Assembly: GCA_903837305.1 (NCBI GenBank)
Contig: CAILUB010000278.1
Span: forward strand, 1-9,352
Source of the DNA: an uncultured Cytophagaceae bacterium
GTDB lineage: Bacteria; Bacteroidota; Bacteroidia; Cytophagales; Spirosomataceae
Reading direction: 5' to 3'
DNA length: 9,352 nt
Under the pieces are notes generated by a model. It was not told where the DNA came from and ran no database searches. It saw only the letters and a list, made by a program, of their open reading frames with translations. Below are positions 1-5,869 of the stretch, in pieces. The stretch's first letter is position 1. Every line of letters starts with the position of its first letter. A program made the position numbers and the translations under genes.

Positions 1-1
1 G

Positions 2-574
2 CACATCGAGTGTATCGTTCGCCAAATGATGCAAAAAGTTCAGATTTTAGAGCCAGGTGATACCCAATTCTTACAAGGTCAAAACGTAGATCGTTTCGTA
101 TTCCGTCACGAGAACGACTTGATCTTAGATCAGAAGGTGATCACTGATGCTGGAGATTCTGAGAAATATAAGGCAGGTATGATTCTTTCTGCTCGTGCTT
201 TACGTGATGAGAACTCTTCGTTAAAGCGTAGAGATATGAAGTTAATGAAGGTACGTGATGCGCAAGCAGCCGTTTCTTCTTCTAACTTACAAGGTATCAC
301 GCAAGCGTCGTTAGGAACGGAGTCATTCATCTCGGCTGCGTCGTTCCAGGAAACTACGAAAGTACTTTCTGAGGCGTCGATTCGCGCGAAAGTGGATACG
401 TTAGACGGCTTGAAAGAGAACGTTATCGTAGGTCACTTGATTCCAGCAGGTACAGGTCTTCGTCGCTACAAAGACATCTTAGTGACATCGAAAGATGAGC
501 TAAGAGCTATCGAAGCGAAGAAGGAAGCTGCTGAGATCGCTGAGGCGAAAGAAAAAGTAGAGGCTGCAAACTAA
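2..574 (+). CDS. rpoC: DNA-directed RNA polymerase subunit beta' (C-terminal part, 5' truncated)
   Basis: This is the last 190 codons of the largest catalytic subunit of RNA polymerase; the reading frame is open from base 2, so the gene starts upstream of the window. The beta' C-terminal signature is clear: LGTESFISAASFQET followed by VLSEASIRAKVDTLDGLKE and NVIVGHLIPAGTG, which closely matches the same stretch in E. coli RpoC. The last ~30 residues form a charged tail rich in Ala, Glu and Lys, which is variable in the family. The gene ends with TAA and is followed within about 20 bases by an intrinsic terminator. It is an essential housekeeping gene, and rpoC followed by a DUF3467 gene is a typical Bacteroidota arrangement. 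Confidence 0.97.
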   Translation, partial: HIECIVRQMMQKVQILEPGDTQFLQGQNVDRFVFRHENDLILDQKVITDAGDSEKYKAGMILSARALRDENSSLKRRDMKLMKVRDAQAAVSSSNLQGITQASLGTESFISAASFQETTKVLSEASIRAKVDTLDGLKENVIVGHLIPAGTGLRRYKDILVTSKDELRAIEAKKEAAEIAEAKEKVEAAN

Positions 575-595
575 TTTGTAGATTCATTTGAATAG

Positions 596-632
596 ACCCC
601 CGGCTTTTCTTAAGTTCGGGGGTTTATTTTTT
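596..632 (+). terminator. Intrinsic terminator after rpoC
   Basis: The arms ACCCCCG (596-602) and CGGGGGT (617-623) form a 7 bp GC-rich stem around a 14-base loop. They are followed by a T-rich tract (623-632, interrupted by a single A). This is a textbook rho-independent terminator for the rpo operon. It ends only about 14 bases before the ATG of the next gene, so that gene depends on read-through or on a promoter inside or upstream of the hairpin. Confidence 0.9.
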
Positions 633-646
633 ACTTGAAAAGAAAT

Positions 647-967
647 ATGGAAAACCCCACAGAAGAAAATCAATTGAATATCGAACTTCCTGAAGAGATG
701 GCGGAAGGTCATTACGTAAACTTAGCGCTTATTGCGCATAGCCCATCGGAGTTTGTAATGGACTTTATTCGCATTTTGCCCGGTCTTCCGAAGGCCAAAG
801 TAAAGTCGAGAGTTGTGATGACTCCGGACCACGCTTACCGCTTAATGCAGGCGCTACAAGAGAATATTCAGAAGTACGAAGAGGCCTTTGGCCCAATTAT
901 GAAAGAAGGAGATGCCGCTGGTTTCCAATTCCCGATGAATTATAACGGCCCCATAGGCGAAGCGTAA
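647..967 (+). CDS. DUF3467 domain protein
   Basis: This encodes a 106-residue protein of the DUF3467 family, whose biochemical function is unknown. The family core is easy to see: GHYVNLALIAHSPSEFVMDF (residues 21-40), then IRILPGLPKAKVKSRVVMTP (41-60), then a DHAYRLMQALQENIQKYEEAFG helix (61-82). The C-terminus is short and Gly/Pro-rich. There is no signal peptide or membrane segment, so the protein is probably cytoplasmic. I chose ATG 647; an in-frame TTG at 635 would add only MKRN and lies directly at the end of the terminator T-tract. The gene follows rpoC closely, as in many Bacteroidota, which suggests a housekeeping or transcription-linked role, but that is inference from position only. 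Confidence 0.88.
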   Translation: MENPTEENQLNIELPEEMAEGHYVNLALIAHSPSEFVMDFIRILPGLPKAKVKSRVVMTPDHAYRLMQALQENIQKYEEAFGPIMKEGDAAGFQFPMNYNGPIGEA

Positions 968-983
968 ACGTTTTAGGTCAATT

Positions 984-1026
984 AATCCCATTTTTTTGCC
1001 TGAAAATCAGGTAAAAACGTGGGATT
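984..1026. repeat. Long imperfect palindrome in the uxaB leader
   Basis: Two 20-base arms flank a 3-base centre (AAA, 1004-1006). The outer 7 bases (AATCCCA 984-990 with TGGGATT 1020-1026) and the inner 5 bases (CCTGA 999-1003 with TCAGG 1007-1011) pair perfectly. The middle 8 bases pair in five A/T positions with three mismatches. Neither strand has a U-run directly after the stem, so it is not a standard terminator. It could be an operator for a dimeric regulator of the hexuronate genes, an RNA hairpin in the leader, or a dispersed palindromic element. A smaller palindrome, CCTTTTAAAGG, follows at 1031-1041. Confidence 0.6.
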
Positions 1027-1030
1027 TATG

Positions 1031-1041
1031 CCTTTTAAAGG
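1031..1041 (+). promoter_or_regulatory. Short palindrome overlapping an SD-like sequence before uxaB
   Basis: CCTTTTAAAGG is a perfect 5+1+5 inverted repeat. Its right arm, with the next base, gives AAAGGA (1037-1042). That resembles a Shine-Dalgarno core but sits 13 bases before the ATG at 1056, longer than usual spacing. Bacteroidota rely little on Shine-Dalgarno pairing, so a role in translation is doubtful. It may be a second half of a regulatory region with the larger palindrome just upstream. Confidence 0.3.
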
Positions 1042-1055
1042 AAATTAGAATTACT

Positions 1056-2507
1056 ATGCGCTTATCTAAAAAATTCCTGGAGTCGGGCAAACTTCAATCT
1101 TCTATTGCCTTACAAGTTCCATCACCGGAGGTTTTTACCTATCCGGAGAAAGTCCTGCAGTTTGGGACCGGAGTATTACAACGTGGACTTTGTGATTTTT
1201 ACATCGACAAAGCGAACCGCCAAGGAATTTTCAAGGGTCGCGTAGTAGTCGTAAAATCGACGGCTAAAGGCGGTGCAGATGCCTTCGACGAACAAGATGG
1301 ATTGTACACCCATTGCATTAAAGGAATCGAGGATGGGGTTGCTAAAGAAGAGAACATCATCAATGCTTCCATCTCGCGTACCATCACAGCGTCAAAGGAC
1401 TGGGATAAAATCATCGAATGCGCGAAAAGCGATCAGATGCAAATCATCCTTTCAAATACCACCGAAGTAGGGATCACCTACGTGGCAAACGATCCGATTG
1501 CAAACGGTTGTCCTAACTCCTTCCCTGCTAAATTATTGGCTTTCTTACACGCGCGTTTCACGCATTTCGCAGGATCTGATGCCTCAGGAATGGTGATTGT
1601 TCCTACCGAATTAATTATCAACAACGGTGATGTGTTGAAAGGCATCGTCTTGAAATTAGCAGCAGACCACGGTCTTTCAGCTGAGTTCGTGTCTTGGTTA
1701 GAAACAGCGAATCACTTCTGTAATTCCTTAGTGGATCGCATCGTACCGGGTAGCCCGGATGCGGCGACAAACGCGGATATTTGCGCACAATTAGGTTATG
1801 AAGATTCCTTGATGATCATTTCAGAGGTGTATAGCCTTTGGGCAATACAAGGCGGTAAAAAAGTAAAGGATGTGCTTTCCTTTGCCCCAGCAGATAAAGG
1901 CGTAATCATTGCGGAGGATATCGAGATCTACCGCGAATTGAAATTGCGCTTGTTGAATGGAACGCACACCTTGCTTTGTGGAATGTCCTTTTTATTAGGA
2001 TTCCGTCTCGTAAAAGATGTGATGGCGAACGGCTATTTAAGCAAATTGATCATGAATTTAATGCTGAGCGAATTAGCGCTGGGCATCCCTTATAAAATGG
2101 ATTTCAAGGTGGCGGATCGCTTCGGACGTTCGGTTTTAGATCGTTTCCGCAATCCATACATTAACCACAAATTGATCGACATTACGGTGCAGTACACGAC
2201 GAAAATGCGGATGCGTAATGTGCCTTTGGTGATTAATTATGCCAAAAACTTTGGCAAAGCACCTGAGCTATTCTGCATGGGCTTCGCGGCTTATTTACAG
2301 TTCATGCACGCAGTGAAAGAGGAAGGTGGAAAATACTATGGTGATAGCAACGGGGAGGCCTATCCTATCCAATGTGATTATGCACCCTATTTCTACGAGG
2401 CATGGAAAGATTTTGACTTGAAGAAAGTATTATCCAATACGGATCTTTGGGGCACGGATTTGACAAAGGTTCCCGGGTTTGTGGAGGGGGTGACGAAGTA
2501 TATTTAG
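1056..2507 (+). CDS. uxaB: Tagaturonate reductase (altronate oxidoreductase)
   Basis: A 483-residue NAD(H)-dependent enzyme of the polyol-specific long-chain dehydrogenase (mannitol dehydrogenase) family. In galacturonate breakdown it reduces tagaturonate to altronate in the cytoplasm. Family marks in order: the nucleotide-binding start VLQFGTGVLQRGLCDFYID (residues 33-51), SNTTEVGI (133-140), ANHFCNSLVDRIVPG (218-232), the catalytic K-x4-N-x2-H set (K296, N301, H304, in KLRLLNGTHT), RFRNPYINH (363-371), and the end motif W-x-x-DLTKVPGFVE (465-477). These and the length match E. coli UxaB rather than UxuB. ATG 1056 was chosen because an upstream in-frame ATT at 996 would code for a non-conserved extension running through the leader palindrome. 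It opens the hexuronate cluster but is separated from uxaC by a repeat-filled gap. Confidence 0.93.
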   Translation: MRLSKKFLESGKLQSSIALQVPSPEVFTYPEKVLQFGTGVLQRGLCDFYIDKANRQGIFKGRVVVVKSTAKGGADAFDEQDGLYTHCIKGIEDGVAKEENIINASISRTITASKDWDKIIECAKSDQMQIILSNTTEVGITYVANDPIANGCPNSFPAKLLAFLHARFTHFAGSDASGMVIVPTELIINNGDVLKGIVLKLAADHGLSAEFVSWLETANHFCNSLVDRIVPGSPDAATNADICAQLGYEDSLMIISEVYSLWAIQGGKKVKDVLSFAPADKGVIIAEDIEIYRELKLRLLNGTHTLLCGMSFLLGFRLVKDVMANGYLSKLIMNLMLSELALGIPYKMDFKVADRFGRSVLDRFRNPYINHKLIDITVQYTTKMRMRNVPLVINYAKNFGKAPELFCMGFAAYLQFMHAVKEEGGKYYGDSNGEAYPIQCDYAPYFYEAWKDFDLKKVLSNTDLWGTDLTKVPGFVEGVTKYI

Positions 2508-2786
2508 GAGAGTAGAGAGAGGAGAGTATAGATTTAAAGCATAAAGAATAGAGCACAAAGCATAAAGGAGAAAATGGTGAATGGTGAATGAAATGGTAAG
2601 TGGTAAATTGTAAATGGTGAATGTTTCCTTCGGACTCATTCCCTTCGGACTGACAACTGAATAGAGTAGAGATAAGAGAGTAAAGAGTAGAGAGAGTAAA
2701 CTGACTACTACTCACTGCCGACTGCCGACTGTCGACTGTCGACTACCCACTACCCACTACCTACCGAATAGATTAAACGAAATACT
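2508..2786. repeat. Non-coding gap made of a patchwork of 7-base repeats
   Basis: This 279-base uxaB-uxaC gap has no believable gene. It is built from short runs of degenerate heptamers with different cores: GAGAGTA-type (2508-2528), AAAGCAT-type (2536-2570, five units), ATGGTGA/ATGGTAA-type (2574-2587 and 2593-2620), two CCTTCGGACT copies 15 bases apart (2627-2636 and 2642-2651), GAGTAGA-type (2664-2691, four units), and ACT-headed heptamers (2700-2762). From 2508 to 2626 the plus strand has only four C in 119 bases, while the last block is C-rich, so strand composition switches sharply. No clear Bacteroidota promoter (TTG, then TAnnTTTG) or terminator hairpin with a T-tract stands out. The final ~24 bases before uxaC are ordinary sequence. 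Confidence 0.85.
2700..2762. repeat. Nine in-phase ACT-headed heptamers
   Basis: Nine consecutive 7-base units all start with ACT and keep perfect phase: ACTGACT, ACTACTC, then ACTGCCG twice, ACTGTCG twice, ACTACCC twice, and ACTACCT. Identical neighbours occur in pairs, as expected if single units duplicate by replication slippage and then diverge. The block ends 24 bases before the uxaC start codon, so changes in unit number would alter the uxaC leader length. It is far too short-period to be a CRISPR array. Confidence 0.92.
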
Positions 2787-4193
2787 ATGAAAGCGTTTTT
2801 AGATAAAGATTTCTTGTTGCAGTCCGAGACGGCGCAGACTTTGTACCACCAGTATGCGGCTGACATGCCCATTATTGATTACCACAATCACTTGATTCCT
2901 CAGCAGATCGCGGAGGACAAGCAATTCGATAATATCTCCCAAATCTGGTTAGCCGGCGACCACTACAAGTGGCGTGCCATGCGTGCTCACGGGGTGGATG
3001 AAAAATACATCACAGGTAATGCCTCAGATGAAGAGAAGTTCTTGAAATGGGCTGAAACGGTGCCTTACACGATGCGCAACCCTTTGTATCACTGGACGCA
3101 TTTAGAGTTGCAGCGCTATTTCGGTATAACGGAATTATTGAATGCGGAGAGTGGAAAGCGCATTTACGATCAGTGCAATGCTCTTTTGCGTACTCCAGCG
3201 TTTTCTGTGCGCAACTTATTGTTAAAGATGAACGTGAAAGCGCTTTGTACGACGGATGATCCGATCGACAATTTAGCCTTCCACCAACAAATAAAGGCGA
3301 GTGGATTTGCGATCAAAGTCTTACCTACGTTCCGTCCGGATAAGGCGATGGGCGTGGACGATGAGATTGTGTTCGTAGAATATGTGAATTCCTTAGCGGC
3401 TGCGGCTGAAATGGAGATTCATACGTTAGTAGATTACAAGAAAGCGATTGCGGCGAGACATGATTTCTTCCATTCTGTGGGATGTCGTTTAAGTGACCAC
3501 GGATTAGAGCAGATTTACGCGGATGACTATACGGAACAGGAAATCGCGCACATTTTTGAGCGATTAATGACCGGTAAAACGATTAATCAGAAAGAGAAAG
3601 TACAGTTTAAATCAGCGATGCTGGTATATTTTGCGCATTTAGATCATGCCAAAGGTTGGACACAACAATTCCACCTAGGGGCGATTCGCAATAATAATGA
3701 CCGTCTGTTAGGTGCTTTAGGGCCTGATACGGGATTTGATTCGATTGGGGATTTTGAGCAGGCGCGTCCTTTGTCGAAATTCTTAAATCACTTAGATTCG
3801 ACGAATCAATTAGCGAAGACGATATTGTATAATTTGAATCCGCGCGATAACGAGTTGTTGGCGACGATGACGGGTAATTTCCAAGATGGAACAATTGTAG
3901 GAAAGATGCAGTTCGGTTCTGGCTGGTGGTTTATGGACCAAAAAGACGGCATGGAAAAGCAAATCAATGCCTTGTCTAATATGGGAATGTTGAGCCACTT
4001 CGTGGGCATGTTAACGGACTCCAGAAGTTTCCTTTCGTTCCCAAGACATGAGTATTTTAGAAGAATCTTGTGTAATTTACTGGGCGCGGATGTGGAAAAT
4101 GGCGAATTGCCGGCTGACCATGCCTGGTTAGGCAAACTAGTGCAAGACATCTCCTATAACAACGCGGCAGGATTTTTTAATTTCGAGAATTAA
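2787..4193 (+). CDS. uxaC: Glucuronate/galacturonate isomerase (uronate isomerase)
   Basis: A 468-residue cytoplasmic isomerase of the amidohydrolase-like superfamily, nearly the same length as E. coli UxaC (470). It converts D-glucuronate to D-fructuronate and D-galacturonate to D-tagaturonate, the first intracellular step of hexuronate use. Conserved blocks in order: the metal-site strand DYHNHL with H33 and H35, GDHYKWRAMRAHGV (57-70), NPLYHWTHLEL (98-108), CTTDDPID (154-161), VLPTFRPDKA (178-187), WTQQFHLGAIRNNN (291-304), GSGWWFMDQKDGM (378-389 region), and GMLTDSRSFLSFPRHEYFRRIL (407-428). No domain is missing. Its TAA shares one base with the ATG of kdgK, so the two are surely co-transcribed and probably translationally coupled. 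Confidence 0.97.
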   Translation: MKAFLDKDFLLQSETAQTLYHQYAADMPIIDYHNHLIPQQIAEDKQFDNISQIWLAGDHYKWRAMRAHGVDEKYITGNASDEEKFLKWAETVPYTMRNPLYHWTHLELQRYFGITELLNAESGKRIYDQCNALLRTPAFSVRNLLLKMNVKALCTTDDPIDNLAFHQQIKASGFAIKVLPTFRPDKAMGVDDEIVFVEYVNSLAAAAEMEIHTLVDYKKAIAARHDFFHSVGCRLSDHGLEQIYADDYTEQEIAHIFERLMTGKTINQKEKVQFKSAMLVYFAHLDHAKGWTQQFHLGAIRNNNDRLLGALGPDTGFDSIGDFEQARPLSKFLNHLDSTNQLAKTILYNLNPRDNELLATMTGNFQDGTIVGKMQFGSGWWFMDQKDGMEKQINALSNMGMLSHFVGMLTDSRSFLSFPRHEYFRRILCNLLGADVENGELPADHAWLGKLVQDISYNNAAGFFNFEN

Positions 4194-5203
4194 TGAAGAA
4201 GGTTATCACTTTTGGGGAAATCATGGGTCGTTTAAGCCCTGCGGGCTATGGACGTATTACCCAAGCACAGTCATTGAACATCACCTACGGTGGCGGCGAG
4301 GCAAACGTGGCGGGCGGATTAGCCCACATCGGGATCCCGGCGGAACACGTGACTTGTTTCCCAAACAACGAATTAGGCAAAGCTGCCACCGGCTATTACC
4401 GCCAAGTAGGCGTGGATATGTCGCATACGGCGTATAAAGAGGGTCGTTTAGGTTTGTATTTCGTGGAGTTTGGGGCAGCAATGCGTCCGAGCAAAGTGAC
4501 GTATGACCGCGCAGATTCTGCTTTCGCTAACTTAAATCCAGCAGATTTTAATTGGAAAGAAATTTTCAACGGAGCAGGTTGGTTCCACTGGACAGGCATA
4601 ACGCCTGCGATTTCGGAGGCAGCTACGGTAGCCTTAACTGCGGCATTAAAAGAGGCAAAAGCACAAGGTTTGACGATTTCGGCGGATGTGAATTACCGGA
4701 AGAACCTTTGGCAATATGGCAAATCAGTAAAAGAGGTGATGCCCGCTTTAATCGCGCAATGCGACATTATCGTCTGTGGCAAAGCGGACGCAGAGGATAT
4801 CTTAGACATCGTTCCTACGGGCTCGCACAAGAGCGGCTGGCACGATATCTGCGTACAGATCAAAGCCCGCTTCCCTAACATCAAGAAGATTATTAATACC
4901 AAAAGAGGCCAGATTTCTGCGTCTCAAAATACTTTATCAGCCACCTCCTTTGATGGCTCTAAAGTGATCAAATCAGATACCGTAGAAATCTCCCAAATCG
5001 TCGATCGCATCGGCGGTGGGGACGCATTCATGGCCGGATACATTTACGGAAACTTAGTATACGGCGATGAGGCGAAGTCTTTAGCCTTTGCGGTAGCGGC
5101 TTCCGCTTTAAAACACACGATCGAAGGGGATATTAATTTATCCAACCTAGACGAAATAGAAACCGTCATGGGCGGCGATATCACCGGACGATTAAAACGA
5201 TAA
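4193..5203 (+). CDS. kdgK: 2-keto-3-deoxygluconate kinase (PfkB family)
   Basis: A 336-residue sugar kinase of the PfkB/ribokinase family. From its place between uxaC and eda, it should phosphorylate 2-dehydro-3-deoxy-D-gluconate to KDPG using ATP. Visible marks: an N-terminal GE-x-M strand (residues 8-11), the substrate-side glycine motif YGGGEANVAGGLA (32-44), DVNYRKNLW (165-173), and the ATP/anion-hole signature DRIGGGDAFMAGYIYG (271-286) with D277 as the expected catalytic base. The start overlaps the uxaC stop by one base and its TAA lies two bases before the eda ATG. Family membership is certain; the substrate is inferred from the neighbouring genes, since PfkB kinases with other substrates look similar. 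Confidence 0.9.
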   Translation: MKKVITFGEIMGRLSPAGYGRITQAQSLNITYGGGEANVAGGLAHIGIPAEHVTCFPNNELGKAATGYYRQVGVDMSHTAYKEGRLGLYFVEFGAAMRPSKVTYDRADSAFANLNPADFNWKEIFNGAGWFHWTGITPAISEAATVALTAALKEAKAQGLTISADVNYRKNLWQYGKSVKEVMPALIAQCDIIVCGKADAEDILDIVPTGSHKSGWHDICVQIKARFPNIKKIINTKRGQISASQNTLSATSFDGSKVIKSDTVEISQIVDRIGGGDAFMAGYIYGNLVYGDEAKSLAFAVAASALKHTIEGDINLSNLDEIETVMGGDITGRLKR

Positions 5204-5205
5204 TA

Positions 5206-5868
5206 ATGGCTAGAAATTCAGCAGATATAGTATACTCTCGATTAGCGGAAACGCCGATTGTTCCTTTATTTTTCAATGCCGATCAAACGATCGCCCAAAA
5301 CGTTTTGAAAGCCTGCTACGATGGTGGAATCCGTGTTTTTGAATTCACGAATCGGGGAGAAGCGGCTCCGGCTATCTTTGCGAAACTAATCGACTTTTGC
5401 GAGAAAGAATGCCCAGATTTAGTACTCGGAATCGGAACGATTTACGATGCAAAACAGGCGACAGAATTTATCGAAATGGGCGCTGACTTTATGTTACAAC
5501 CCTTCACGACGGCTTCCGTAGGCGAGGTTTGCGCAAAACACAACATCCCTTGGATGCCAGGCACGATGACCTTGACGGAGATTCGCAATGCGGAGATTTT
5601 GGGCGCGAAATACGTGAAAATTTTCCCAGGAAATGTAGTCGGACCCGCTTTCGTGAAAGCGATACAAGGACCGATGCCGAAGACCAAAATTATGGTCACT
5701 GGCGGGGTGGAACCGAACCGTGAAAGTTTGAAAACGTGGTTTGGTGCAGGCGCAGCGGCGGTAGGGATGGGATCCCAATTGTTCCCAGCTGATTTAATCC
5801 AAAAACAAGACTATACCTCTATATCAAACACGATCGCTAACTTGATCAAAACCTATCACGAACTATAA
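5206..5868 (+). CDS. eda: KDPG aldolase (2-dehydro-3-deoxyphosphogluconate aldolase)
   Basis: A 220-residue class I aldolase of the KDPG/KHG family. It cleaves KDPG to pyruvate and D-glyceraldehyde 3-phosphate, the last step of the pathway coded here. Seen in the sequence: the catalytic-glutamate strand VFEFTNRG (E46), the GIGT turn (75-78), FMLQPFTT (95-102), MPGTMTLTEI (117-126), the Schiff-base lysine K138 in KYVKIFPG, and the phosphate-binding VTGGVEPN and GAGAAAVGMGS stretches (164-171 and 180-190). The length fits the family. It begins two bases after the kdgK stop and ends one base before exuT, so it sits in the middle of a compact operon. The KHG aldolase activity of some relatives cannot be excluded. 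Confidence 0.95.
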   Translation: MARNSADIVYSRLAETPIVPLFFNADQTIAQNVLKACYDGGIRVFEFTNRGEAAPAIFAKLIDFCEKECPDLVLGIGTIYDAKQATEFIEMGADFMLQPFTTASVGEVCAKHNIPWMPGTMTLTEIRNAEILGAKYVKIFPGNVVGPAFVKAIQGPMPKTKIMVTGGVEPNRESLKTWFGAGAAAVGMGSQLFPADLIQKQDYTSISNTIANLIKTYHEL

Positions 5869-5869
5869 T

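Noticed and set aside
635..646. TTG start for the DUF3467 gene
   Set aside because: It adds only four residues and lies right at the end of the terminator T-tract; ATG 647 is more likely.
984..1026. Palindrome read as an intrinsic terminator of the DUF3467 gene
   Set aside because: There is no U-run after the stem on either strand; the T-run lies within the left arm instead.
996..1055. Possible 20-residue N-terminal extension of uxaB starting at 996
   Set aside because: It begins with ATT, runs through the leader palindrome and is not similar to family N-termini; ATG 1056 fits better.
2365..2715. Minus-strand open frame of 116 codons (and a nested 69-codon one) across the uxaB end and the gap
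   Set aside because: Its product is low-complexity Ser/Leu/Tyr/Pro-rich sequence produced by reading the heptamer repeats, and it overlaps the conserved end of uxaB.
2508..2769. CRISPR-like array
   Set aside because: The period is 7 bases with degenerate units and no spacers; no cas genes are present.
2763..2786. Bacteroidota-type promoter directly before uxaC
   Set aside because: TAGATTAA resembles the TAnnTTTG -7 element only weakly and there is no matching TTG element about 20 bases upstream.
4552..4878. Plus-strand open frame of 108 codons inside kdgK
   Set aside because: It is a shifted-frame shadow; kdgK is intact in its own frame and the shadow shows no recognisable family motif.
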